5,280 nt of DNA, from NCBI GenBank assembly GCA_003219335.1, contig QHOF01000266.1, positions 1 to 5,280 on the forward strand. Reading direction: 5' to 3'. Numbering within the stretch: position 1 is the stretch's first letter; every line of letters begins with the position of its first letter. This document shows, in pieces, positions 1 to 5,155 of the stretch. The position numbers were made by a program, and so were the translations under genes. Origin of the DNA: Verrucomicrobiota bacterium (GTDB lineage Bacteria; Verrucomicrobiota; Verrucomicrobiia; Chthoniobacterales; UBA10450). A model generated the notes under the pieces. The model searched no databases and was not told the origin of the DNA. It worked only from the letters and a program-made list of their open reading frames with translations.

Positions 1-495
1 CGCAGATTCATACGAAGTTTCACGTGCATCGTATTACTCAGGAAATCCCTAGGCGTGCTCGGGTTTTCGGTTACGGGCCTGTCACCCTCTATGGCGCAGC
101 TTTCCAGAAGCTTCACCTAACCTTTGCACTACCACGTCGGGCTCCTACAACCTCCAGCCCCACTTTGCCCACTAGATCGACAATAACCTCATCGGTCCTG
201 TCGACAAAGTGGGGCTGGATTTAGCCTGTTCCGCTTTCGCTCGCCACTACTGACGGAATCTCTTCGATTTCTTTTCCTCCGGTTACTGAGATGTTTCACT
301 TCGCCGGGTGGTCGCGATGTTCCTGCTATGGATTCACAGAAACTCGAGCAAGTGTTATCTCGCTCAGGTTACCCCATTCGGAAATCTACGGGTCAAAGCG
401 TGTTTGCCGCTCACCGTAGCTTATCGCAGCTTACCACGTCCTTCATCGCCTATTGGCACCAAGGCATCCATGATGCGCTCTTTGTAGCTTGATCA
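1..495 (-). rRNA. rrl: 23S ribosomal RNA, 5' portion (3' part beyond the left edge)
   Basis: Read on the minus strand, this is the start of large-subunit rRNA. Recognisable universal segments occur in the right order: GGATGCCTTGG near the 5' end, then GGCGATGAAGGACGTGGTAA, CTGCGATAAGC, a TTTCCGAATGGGG stretch, AACCGGAGGAAAAGAAATC, GTAGTGGCGAGCGAA and GGGTGACAGGCCCGTA, finishing with a CGTGAAAC…GTATGAATCTGCG segment near E. coli position 400-480. About 490 of roughly 2,900 nt are present; the rest is outside the window. The mature 5' end is placed by similarity to the GGTTAAGC-type 5' strand of helix 1 (here GATCAAGC, 487-494) and could be off by a few bases. No 16S gene or tRNA precedes it within the window. 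The identification is secure; the exact end is not. Confidence 0.97.
153..219 (-). repeat. Extended 15-bp hairpin inside the 23S variable region
   Basis: Bases 153-167 and 205-219 are perfect inverted complements (arm CCAGCCCCACTTTG plus one more pair). A second pair of arms, 177-182 and 199-204 (TCGACA/TGTCGA), is nested inside, with a 9-base bulge on one side only. The structure falls about 275-340 nt from the 23S 5' end, where Bacillus has only a short hairpin (CCAAGAGG…CCTCTTGG) before the conserved GGTTGTAGGA. It is therefore most likely a lengthened variable helix of the rRNA, not a foreign element. Confidence 0.75.
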
Positions 496-504
496 ATCTG
501 ATCT

Positions 505-524
505 GGTCCGGCAGTTGCCGGACC
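505..524 (-). other. Perfect hairpin just upstream of mature 23S
   Basis: GGTCCGGC and GCCGGACC are perfect inverted arms around a 4-base loop, about 10 bases before the 23S 5' end. There is no T-run after it in either direction, so it is not a simple terminator. Its position suggests a role in pre-23S folding or processing. Confidence 0.55.
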
Positions 525-622
525 GAGAGATTTTTGATAACTGAAACTCTCTCATCGTCATGCGACGATGCTTGATTTCAGACTCAGCTCTTAAAGTTGT
601 ATTTCTTACTACCCTGTATGTA

Positions 623-636
623 GATGTCAAAGAACC
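623..636 (-). promoter_or_regulatory. boxA antitermination element of the rRNA leader
   Basis: The minus strand reads GGTTCTTTGACATC, matching the rRNA boxA pattern seen as TGCTCTTTAACA in E. coli, TGTTCTTTGAAA in Bacillus and GTTCTTTGACAT in Bacteroidetes. It lies about 130 bases upstream of the 23S start. boxA binds NusB/NusE (S10) to build the antitermination complex. The TTGACA inside it could also serve as a -35, but the hexamer about 17 bases on (AAGAAA) is a poor -10. Confidence 0.7.
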
Positions 637-816
637 AACCGTTCCGTACATTTCGGCACAAAAAAAGCTCAATCTCATGCCGACATAATCACGGGCTACC
701 CGCCCTCGCGGGATGTCCGTTTTCATTGCCGGGACAAAATTGAGCACAATTTGCAGTCCCAAATGTACGTAGAACGCACTCCAAACTAGAGGAGTCCCGC
801 TTCCTGCGGGATAGTC

Positions 817-844
817 AAAATACTCGAAATTTTGTGCGCGTCAA
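817..844 (-). promoter_or_regulatory. Candidate sigma70-type promoter for the 23S transcript
   Basis: On the minus strand TTGACG (844-839, five of six matches to TTGACA) is followed after 16 bases by TATTTT (822-817, four of six matches to TATAAT). It lies downstream of the methyltransferase stop and upstream of the hairpins and boxA, so transcription would start near 810 and give a leader of about 315 nt. This was found by eye in an AT-rich stretch, so chance occurrence is possible. Confidence 0.4.
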
Positions 845-852
845 CCAAAATT

Positions 853-880
853 GGCAGATTAAAGAAATTTCGCTTCTGCC
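853..880 (-). terminator. Possible weak terminator or hairpin after the methyltransferase gene
   Basis: GGCAGA and TCTGCC form 6-bp arms around a 16-base AT-rich loop, followed on the minus strand by AATTTTGG. The stem is short and the T-tract poor, so intrinsic termination is doubtful. It is the best candidate for separating the methyltransferase transcript from the 23S leader. Confidence 0.22.
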
Positions 881-908
881 ACAACCACCTTGAACTCAGC
901 GAGTTACA

Positions 909-924
909 CGTCGCCGCAGCGACG
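909..924 (-). other. Small GC-rich hairpin downstream of the methyltransferase stop
   Basis: CGTCGC and GCGACG pair around a 4-base CGCA loop (read on the plus strand), about 37 bases past the methyltransferase stop. No T-run follows in either direction. It may stabilise the 3' end of the mRNA, or may be incidental. Confidence 0.3.
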
Positions 925-960
925 CGACCACTAAAGCCGTTATGCGGAGTCCCTGGTCAA

Positions 961-2148
961 CTAGCGCCGACGACCAGACTCGGCATACCCGGATCGTTGA
1001 AATACCACGGAAGTCATAAGACCTCCACTGGGCGCGGGCTTGGTCATCGCGTCGGCCGTGGCAACGACCACTTTGTCGAGGAGCCGGGTGTGATCCGAAT
1101 CGTAAAGGCGGAACTCGTATGTGCGGCCGGCTCGGATCCAATTTGCAGGGGCGGAACCCTGTCGTGAAGTTGCAAACAATAATTCTTGCTGGCCGTCAAT
1201 GGAAACGTAAATCTTTCCGGGATTGGCCGTACCTGTGTTCCACGAAATGATAGTCCTGGCGGTCGCTTTGTGAGCAGGCACTGGATTTGGCGATGCGGTG
1301 ACCATTGGCACAAGTTCGCTTCGTAGAAGGCAGAATGCCCGCTCATCCCGCTCAGGATCGGCTGGTGTGGAGTTGGCCGTTAGGCCGATGCTTAGGTACG
1401 ACAGAAGGCTCCAACCCGTGCGATTGATGAGTCTTTTCAATCCTTCCTCTGAGAAAATCCAGAAGTTCGTGCTGTCGTTGTTGCATTCCTGCGGACCGAG
1501 CAAGTAAGCCATTGGCGCTTGTGAGATCTGTTGGCCGTTGTCCGTTTGCCGAGCTATGCGCGTGCTGAGGAAGCAATACCTCGCGATTGCAGCCAGCTTT
1601 TCCAACACGAAGAAAGGATTTTTTAAATGATAGAGAACTCCGAGGAGAAAGATAGCGTCATATTTTTTGCCGGAGAGAGTGAACTGCGAGTCCAAATCAA
1701 CTGTTTGGATTGTCACATTTGAGCGTAGCGCCTCCTTCAGAATCTGCGCCCCTTCCAGGTGATTAAAGTTCGTAGGTTTGTTGTCGATTAAATCCACGGC
1801 CAGCCCCATTCTCTCCAAAAGAAATGCAAGGTCGCCGTCCGCGCCTCCAATATCAGCTATTTTCCCATGCGGACCTCGGCATAACTCCATCAAGTCAAGT
1901 CCCGCACTTGCCAAAAGCCGCTCCAGGACGCCGACGTTTTGCAAAGTGGGGTAAGGATACCAAAATGACTTGGGCCGGTGTGCCAATTTGATTTCCCAAA
2001 GACTACGCTCAGCAGTCATAGCCAATTCGCGAAGTGGAGACCTGGTGGGTTCGCAACTTTTTCGTTGCTGTTCTGCTTCGAGAGAGGCGGCACGGCCGCC
2101 TCGCGGGCCCTTGCCGTGCCAGAACGCCAGAACGTGCTTTAGTGTCAC
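961..2148 (-). CDS. Class I SAM-dependent methyltransferase with C-terminal EFRLY domain
   Basis: Predicted 395-residue cytoplasmic protein. The methyltransferase core covers about residues 60-280: WYPYPTL (63-69) is followed by the SAM-binding motif I ADIGGADGDLAF (98-109), an acidic strand end VDLID (118-122), and YDAIFLLGVLYHLKNP (163-178), a motif recalling CmoB-like and Methyltransf_23-type enzymes. Substrate is unknown; with its neighbours, a sugar or surface-glycan target is an inference. Residues about 284-366 form a separate module (SPNPVPA…IISWNTG…IYVSIDGQQELLF…NWIRAGRTYEFRLYDSDHTRLL) shared with the gene at 4190-5149. The chosen GTG start has no clear ribosome-binding site. An ATG at residue 44 (position 2019) would remove a low-complexity leader and is a fair alternative. 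A tail of about 30 residues after the domain is absent from the sister gene, perhaps because an earlier stop was lost. Confidence 0.85.
   Translation of the reverse strand: MTLKHVLAFWHGKGPRGGRAASLEAEQQRKSCEPTRSPLRELAMTAERSLWEIKLAHRPKSFWYPYPTLQNVGVLERLLASAGLDLMELCRGPHGKIADIGGADGDLAFLLERMGLAVDLIDNKPTNFNHLEGAQILKEALRSNVTIQTVDLDSQFTLSGKKYDAIFLLGVLYHLKNPFFVLEKLAAIARYCFLSTRIARQTDNGQQISQAPMAYLLGPQECNNDSTNFWIFSEEGLKRLINRTGWSLLSYLSIGLTANSTPADPERDERAFCLLRSELVPMVTASPNPVPAHKATARTIISWNTGTANPGKIYVSIDGQQELLFATSRQGSAPANWIRAGRTYEFRLYDSDHTRLLDKVVVATADAMTKPAPSGGLMTSVVFQRSGYAESGRRR
1051..1299 (-). repeat. EFRLY domain, copy A
   Basis: Encodes about 83 residues with alternating hydrophobic strands (IISW, IYVSID, ELLF, YEFRLY, VVVA) suggesting a small beta-sandwich, Ig/fibronectin-like fold. 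It matches copy B (4199-4450) over its full length in protein. It matches copy C (5156-5280) closely in DNA around AAGGCGGAACTCGTATGTGC (plus strand). The link between NPVPA and the preceding catalytic domain is the same in both intact genes, as expected for a portable add-on module. Confidence 0.8.
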
Positions 2149-2191
2149 ACCGTAATCTGGCGCAGCAGAGGGGCAGCGACAGATAGACCTA

Positions 2192-2216
2192 GCCGAATAT
2201 TTTTGTAGTACTCGGC
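2192..2216 (-). other. Hairpin between the response-regulator remnant and the methyltransferase
   Basis: In minus-strand RNA, GCCGAGUA and UAUUCGGC form an 8-bp stem with one G-U pair, around a 9-base A-rich loop (CUACAAAAA). It lies 44 bases before the GTG start at 2148 and 43 bases after the regulator's stop. No U-run follows, so a regulatory or operator role is as likely as termination. The rest of the 110-base gap shows nothing recognisable. Confidence 0.35.
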
Positions 2217-2258
2217 CCTACAGGCATCCAGTTGTGCCTGAGACTCGAGAGCGAAGCG

Positions 2259-2677
2259 TTACCTTACATTGGTAGCATCTTCCCAGCGGATGGCTGCGCG
2301 AAGCAGCTCGCCGAGGGAGCTGACACCGAATTTTTCCTTTGCGCGCCCGCAGTAAGCCTGCACGCGTTTCAGACTCAGGTGCAGATCCTCGGCGATTTCG
2401 GAAATCGTTCGCCCCTGGCCGAGGAGCCGGAATATTTCCAATTCGCGATCGCTTAAACGCTCCACCGGAGAGGCGCCTGCGGTTTTGGGCGAGGCGCTGA
2501 GCCGGCGCGCCATGCTGTTGACGACCCTTTCGCTTACATAAACACCGCTTCACCGCAGACTATGAGGTCACTCTGTCCGTTGATGAGATTAGTGAGCCCT
2601 TCACGGACGAGCGGGTGATCATCAACAAGAAAAATCCCACGTCTGCGGGTAGTAGCGGTAGAATGCTTTGAGTTCAT
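2259..2677 (-). pseudogene. NarL/LuxR-family response regulator, receiver domain deleted
   Basis: The gene starts at ATG 2677 and reads 47 codons: a basic N-terminus, then GIFLVDDHPLVREGL with the acidic DD pair, and DLIVCGEA, the first 30 or so residues of a receiver domain. It hits TAA at 2534-2536. In another frame from about 2546 the end of a regulator resumes: GVYVSERV, a linker, then a GerE helix-turn-helix (SPVERLSDRELEIFRLLGQG, then ISEIAEDLHLSLKRVQAYCG and a KEKFGV…ELLRAAIRW end), stopping at 2259. Compared with the usual layout of about 210 residues, some 80-85 codons are missing at the GAAGC/GGTGTT junction, including the phosphorylated Asp and the later Thr/Lys. An ATG at 2513 could give a free DNA-binding domain of 84 residues, but I see no evidence that it is expressed. 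The partner kinase lies just upstream and overlaps the start. Confidence 0.88.
2674..2677 (-). promoter_or_regulatory. ATGA stop/start overlap between kinase and regulator
   Basis: The kinase stop TGA (2676-2674) and the regulator start ATG (2677-2675) share bases in ATGA. Such overlaps mark translational coupling in a tight operon, and this one fixes the regulator's start codon. Confidence 0.8.
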
Positions 2678-3772
2678 ATTACAAAGTTTGATTCGCTGTG
2701 ATTTGGAACTTTTAGCTTACATGTCGCAACTGTTCCTTTCCGGCCATTTCGCTGGACGCTTAACGTTGCGCCAATTAGCGCGGCGCCATTGCGCATCAAG
2801 CGAAGCCCAAGTCCTTTTGAATCTGACAGCTTGTCTGGAAAGCCGACTCCATCATCTTCGATTGCGAGCGTGAGTTCGGACCTATCCATAAATACGCGAA
2901 TGTCGATTTGCTGCGCGGCAGCGTGTTTTGCCGCATTCATGGCTGCCTCCTGAGCAATTCTGTAGAGCTGCGTTGCAATGACCGAATCGCGCACTGGAAT
3001 TGATTCTTGCCCGTGAAAAATGCAGTTGATCCCGAATCGTTCGCTTATGTTCTCGGCAAGGCCCTCCAAGGCTACGCCCAAGCCATCTGCTTCCAGCTCC
3101 GGCGAAAAGAAACCCCGCGCCAGATTACGGGTCAGATCGATCCCTTCTTCGACGTAGTGCACGAGCTTCTGTTGCTTCGGGCGCCGATTTGGCGGTGAGT
3201 TTCTCCTTTAACACCTGGGCCGCTAGGGCGGTGCCTGTTAGGTGTTGGCCGAGCCTGTCATGGAGATCCTGTCCCAAGCGCCGTCGTTCACGGTCCGCCA
3301 CTTGCGCGATTTCCCGGTCCAGCCGCTGGCGCTCGGCTACCTCGCGCTGTAAGGCTAATGTCCGTTCCTGGACGCGCCGGTCCAATTCACCCACCAGTGT
3401 CCGCAGCTTGGATAACAAACCGGCAAAGAGCGCATAAGAGACAAAAGCCATCCCGGCATTCCAAAAGCCGAGAGCAGGGATTCCAGCTGCAACGTCTGAC
3501 AGGAGCGACACGGCAATGCTGATAACGGCAATTCCAAGAGCGGTAAGCAGGCTGCCAAACCAGGCAGCCAAAGAAATCGGTAGAAGATAAAAGAGAAGGA
3601 GCGACCGCTCGTATCCGGTCAGGTAATCGATGTATCCGACGATCGCCACAAAAAAAAGGCATGCGACGACTAGAGCTTTCCGGGAAACTCTGAAGGCAGG
3701 AAAATTGCGCAGATTTGCGATAATGCTGTCGAGCTTGGAACGGCTTGGAATTGTGTCGCCAGGTGGCTGCAT
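2674..3772 (-). pseudogene. Membrane sensor histidine kinase (NarL/UhpB type), frameshifted
   Basis: From ATG 3772 the first frame gives a short cytoplasmic N-terminus, four hydrophobic membrane segments (about residues 34-49, 56-72, 75-95 and 103-121), a charged coiled-coil stretch (121-160) and a HisKA_3 dimerisation helix with the phospho-accepting His in ADRERRRLGQDLHDRLGQ (H171). After PEATEA (about 3164) this frame becomes arginine-rich nonsense and stops near 3125. The next frame picks up at LVHYVEEGIDLTRNLARGFF and carries the HATPase_c domain: an N-box-like YRIAQEAAMNAAKHA, G1 EDDGVGF, and G2 GLGLRLMRNGAALIGATL, ending at 2674. A net one-base gain or two-base loss (mod 3) at about 3150-3170 separates the two halves. 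A TTG at 3799 would add nine residues. As written, no single protein joins His to ATPase, so autophosphorylation should fail unless the indel is a sequencing error or is bypassed by frameshifting. Confidence 0.9.
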
Positions 3773-3857
3773 TGTTTTTATAAACCTGTGACCGAGCAAG
3801 AAATACCAGGAAAAATCCTAGCCCGTTTGCACCGACTGGCCACTCGAAACTTTGTTG

Positions 3858-4138
3858 TTATTTTTGAGATGCGCATTTATGAAGCCAGGCAAAATCTTGC
3901 TCCCATTTGCGCACGTCGGAAAAAAGCTGCGTGAGGTCCCGCGTGTCGGATTCTGGAGTGTCTGCGCGAGTTGGAATTTTTCATTCATTCGCCAGGAAGC
4001 TGTCACGTTGCGTTTGTAAGGTCATCAAACACAATGAGTCTCAATGCCGGCAACCTTCCCAACTTTGTACATCATCGCGGGGGGTTCCAATGATGCAGCC
4101 AAGACCACTTTGCGACTGGATTTCCCCACCCTCATCAT
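3858..4138 (-). pseudogene. Remnant reading frames, possibly a gutted glycosyltransferase
   Basis: The 390-base gap between the kinase and the next methyltransferase contains linked frames that look more protein-like than chance. ATG 4138 opens 37 codons (MMRVGKSSRKVVLAASLEPP, then AMMYKVGKVAGIETHCV) ending TGA at 4025-4027. That stop overlaps a new ATG in TGATG. The new frame reads MTLQTQRDSFLANE, meets TGA at 3981-3983, and continues in the same frame as KIPTRADTPESD…DLTQLFSDVRKWEQDFAWLH to TAA at 3858. The opening (KVVLA…P…MYKVGK…IE.H) resembles the N-terminus of family-4 glycosyltransferases, and the tail resembles an amphipathic C-terminal helix. This suggests a gene that has lost its middle. 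The resemblance is from memory and weak; two small coupled ORFs or chance are alternatives. Confidence 0.35.
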
Positions 4139-4189
4139 TTCCGATTATTGTGCCGCTTCGCTAACGCCAACTTTTGCTTGCCCTACGAT

Positions 4190-5149
4190 TTATTCTGTCG
4201 CTCTTCTGACGACGACTTTGGCGAGAAGCCGAGTATGGTCTGAATCGTACAAGCGGAACTCATAAGTTGAACCTGCGCGGATCCAATTCGCAGCGGCGGA
4301 ACCCTGGCGTGAGCCCCCGAACAATGACTCTTGACGATTATCGACAGAAACGCAGACCTTCCCGGCGGAGATACTTGCTGTGCTCCAAGAAATTGTCGTT
4401 TTGCCCAGTCCGTCGCCAGCAGGAACCGGATTTGGGAAAGCGCTAATATCAGGCGCGGCTTTGGTGACGAAAACGACGCCCGGCGTAATTAGTAAATTTT
4501 TGAACTTTGATCTCCGCCAACTGGCTTTCTGACCCATCGCGATGCTGGCAGCCCCTTGTTCGTCCACTAATTCTTTGATGAATCCGACCATCCCGTAGGA
4601 ATCACACGGGACAGGAAGCTTAATCCGCCTGCTAAAACGTCGCGGTAGCATCGATCGAACGCAGCCTAGGATCGAAGCCTTCGGATCGAATCGTTTGCCG
4701 TCAGAAAAATCGTCCAGGTAGCCCGTGCCCCAATCTTCGATTGCATACAATCCCCCCGGTTTTAGATGATGATCGAACAGATGCCAGAAACTCCTTCTGG
4801 TCAGCTCGCCGATATGCGAGGCGTCGTCTATGATAATGTCAAATCCGTCCGGAGCGGTCTCATTAGCGACTTTCGACAGAAACTCTTTATCTGCTTGGCT
4901 GCCCGCGAAGACCTGAATACGCTCCCCACGCTGGAAATGTTGCGGCAGTTTTCGATCGATGCCAACGATGGTTCCACGAGGGAAGTAGTCGCGCCATAAC
5001 TTGAGCGAACCTCCTTGGTAGACACCAACTTCCAGGAGCTTTATCTCTTTATCGATCCATGGTGCCGTAATCGCGTCGTACACGTCCAGATAGCCGAGCC
5101 TAATCTTATCGGTTTCGTATGCGTCCAAGTTTAATCGTTTGCTTCGCAT
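4190..5149 (-). CDS. MycE/CmcI-like SAM methyltransferase with C-terminal EFRLY domain
   Basis: Intact 319-residue protein, no signal peptide. The class I methyltransferase core occupies about residues 1-232: KLLEVGVYQGGSLKLWRDYFP (37-57, SAM-binding motif I), IVGIDRK (61-67, acidic strand 2), GFDIIIDDASH (102-112, with the Asp pair and His typical of metal-assisted MycE/CmcI-like O-methyltransferases) and YAIEDWGTGY (135-144). Relatives methylate sugar hydroxyls of antibiotics or surface glycans; the substrate here is unknown. Residues about 234-317 are the EFRLY module, homologous to that of the gene at 961-2148, although the catalytic domains of the two are not evidently related beyond the fold. 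ATG 5149 is the natural start, just before the conserved N-terminal YETDKI-type segment. It lies 26 bases after the stop of the frameshifted upstream gene, or 6 bases after that gene's ancestral stop, so the two were probably co-transcribed. No strong ribosome-binding site is visible. Confidence 0.9.
   Translation of the reverse strand: MRSKRLNLDAYETDKIRLGYLDVYDAITAPWIDKEIKLLEVGVYQGGSLKLWRDYFPRGTIVGIDRKLPQHFQRGERIQVFAGSQADKEFLSKVANETAPDGFDIIIDDASHIGELTRRSFWHLFDHHLKPGGLYAIEDWGTGYLDDFSDGKRFDPKASILGCVRSMLPRRFSRRIKLPVPCDSYGMVGFIKELVDEQGAASIAMGQKASWRRSKFKNLLITPGVVFVTKAAPDISAFPNPVPAGDGLGKTTISWSTASISAGKVCVSVDNRQESLFGGSRQGSAAANWIRAGSTYEFRLYDSDHTRLLAKVVVRRATE
4199..4450 (-). repeat. EFRLY domain, copy B
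   Basis: About 84 codons ending almost at the gene's stop. Shared protein blocks with copy A are FPNPVPA (SPNPVPA in A), TISW, VSVD, RQGSA, ANWIRAG, TYEFRLYDSDHTRLL and KVVV. DNA identity to copy A is patchy outside these blocks, so this copy is older, or not recently homogenised, compared with the A/C pair. Confidence 0.8.
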
Positions 5150-5155
5150 GTGCGG

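Larger units (their letters stand above)
496..816 (-). promoter_or_regulatory. Structured 23S rRNA leader
   Basis: This gene-free stretch between the methyltransferase at 961-2148 and 23S rRNA holds several self-complementary segments: 795-811 (TCCCGC/GCGGGA, 5-base loop), 731-760 (GGGAC/GTCCC enclosing AAATTG/CAATTT), 699-712 (CCCGC/GCGGG), 553-570 (CATCGTC/GACGATG, inside a CTGAAA/TTTCAG pair at 541-546 and 576-581) and 505-524. A boxA lies at 623-636. Hairpins plus boxA upstream of 23S are typical of rRNA leaders, where they support antitermination and RNase processing. No cloverleaf, CCA end or tRNA-like motif was found, and no convincing protein gene. The right-hand limit is set by the candidate promoter and is an inference. 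Confidence 0.6.

Noticed and set aside
24..224. Plus-strand reading frame of 66 codons, and other frames within 1-495
   Set aside because: The stretch is clearly 23S rRNA on the opposite strand.
586..599. Plus-strand AGCTCTTAAAGTTG resembling boxA
   Set aside because: Wrong strand for the 23S transcript and a poorer match than the minus-strand site at 623-636.
493..762. Minus-strand reading frame of 89 codons just before 23S
   Set aside because: It runs into the 23S 5' end, covers the boxA and hairpins, and its translation shows no domain or protein-like pattern.
496..960. tRNA gene in the 23S upstream spacer
   Set aside because: No segment shows acceptor and T-arm motifs or cloverleaf pairing; the hairpins are isolated.
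832..1167. Plus-strand reading frame of 111 codons
   Set aside because: It is mostly antisense to the methyltransferase's C-terminal domain, which has clear homology in its own frame.
1044..1346. Second minus-strand frame over the EFRLY domain of the first methyltransferase
   Set aside because: It is an out-of-frame shadow. The frameshifted tail of copy C resembles it only because the underlying DNA is shared.
2218..2553. Minus-strand frame of 111 codons across the regulator
   Set aside because: The GerE helix-turn-helix is in a different frame (ending at 2259); this frame is arginine-rich with no motif.
3770..3799. TTG start and a TATAAA -10-like box before the kinase
   Set aside because: ATG at 3772 is the more usual start, and no -35 stands at the proper spacing from TATAAA, so no promoter is claimed.
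3818..4006. Minus-strand frame of 62 codons in the gap after the kinase
   Set aside because: The neighbouring frame (3861-3980) is more protein-like, with an acidic/amphipathic pattern, and this one shows no motif.
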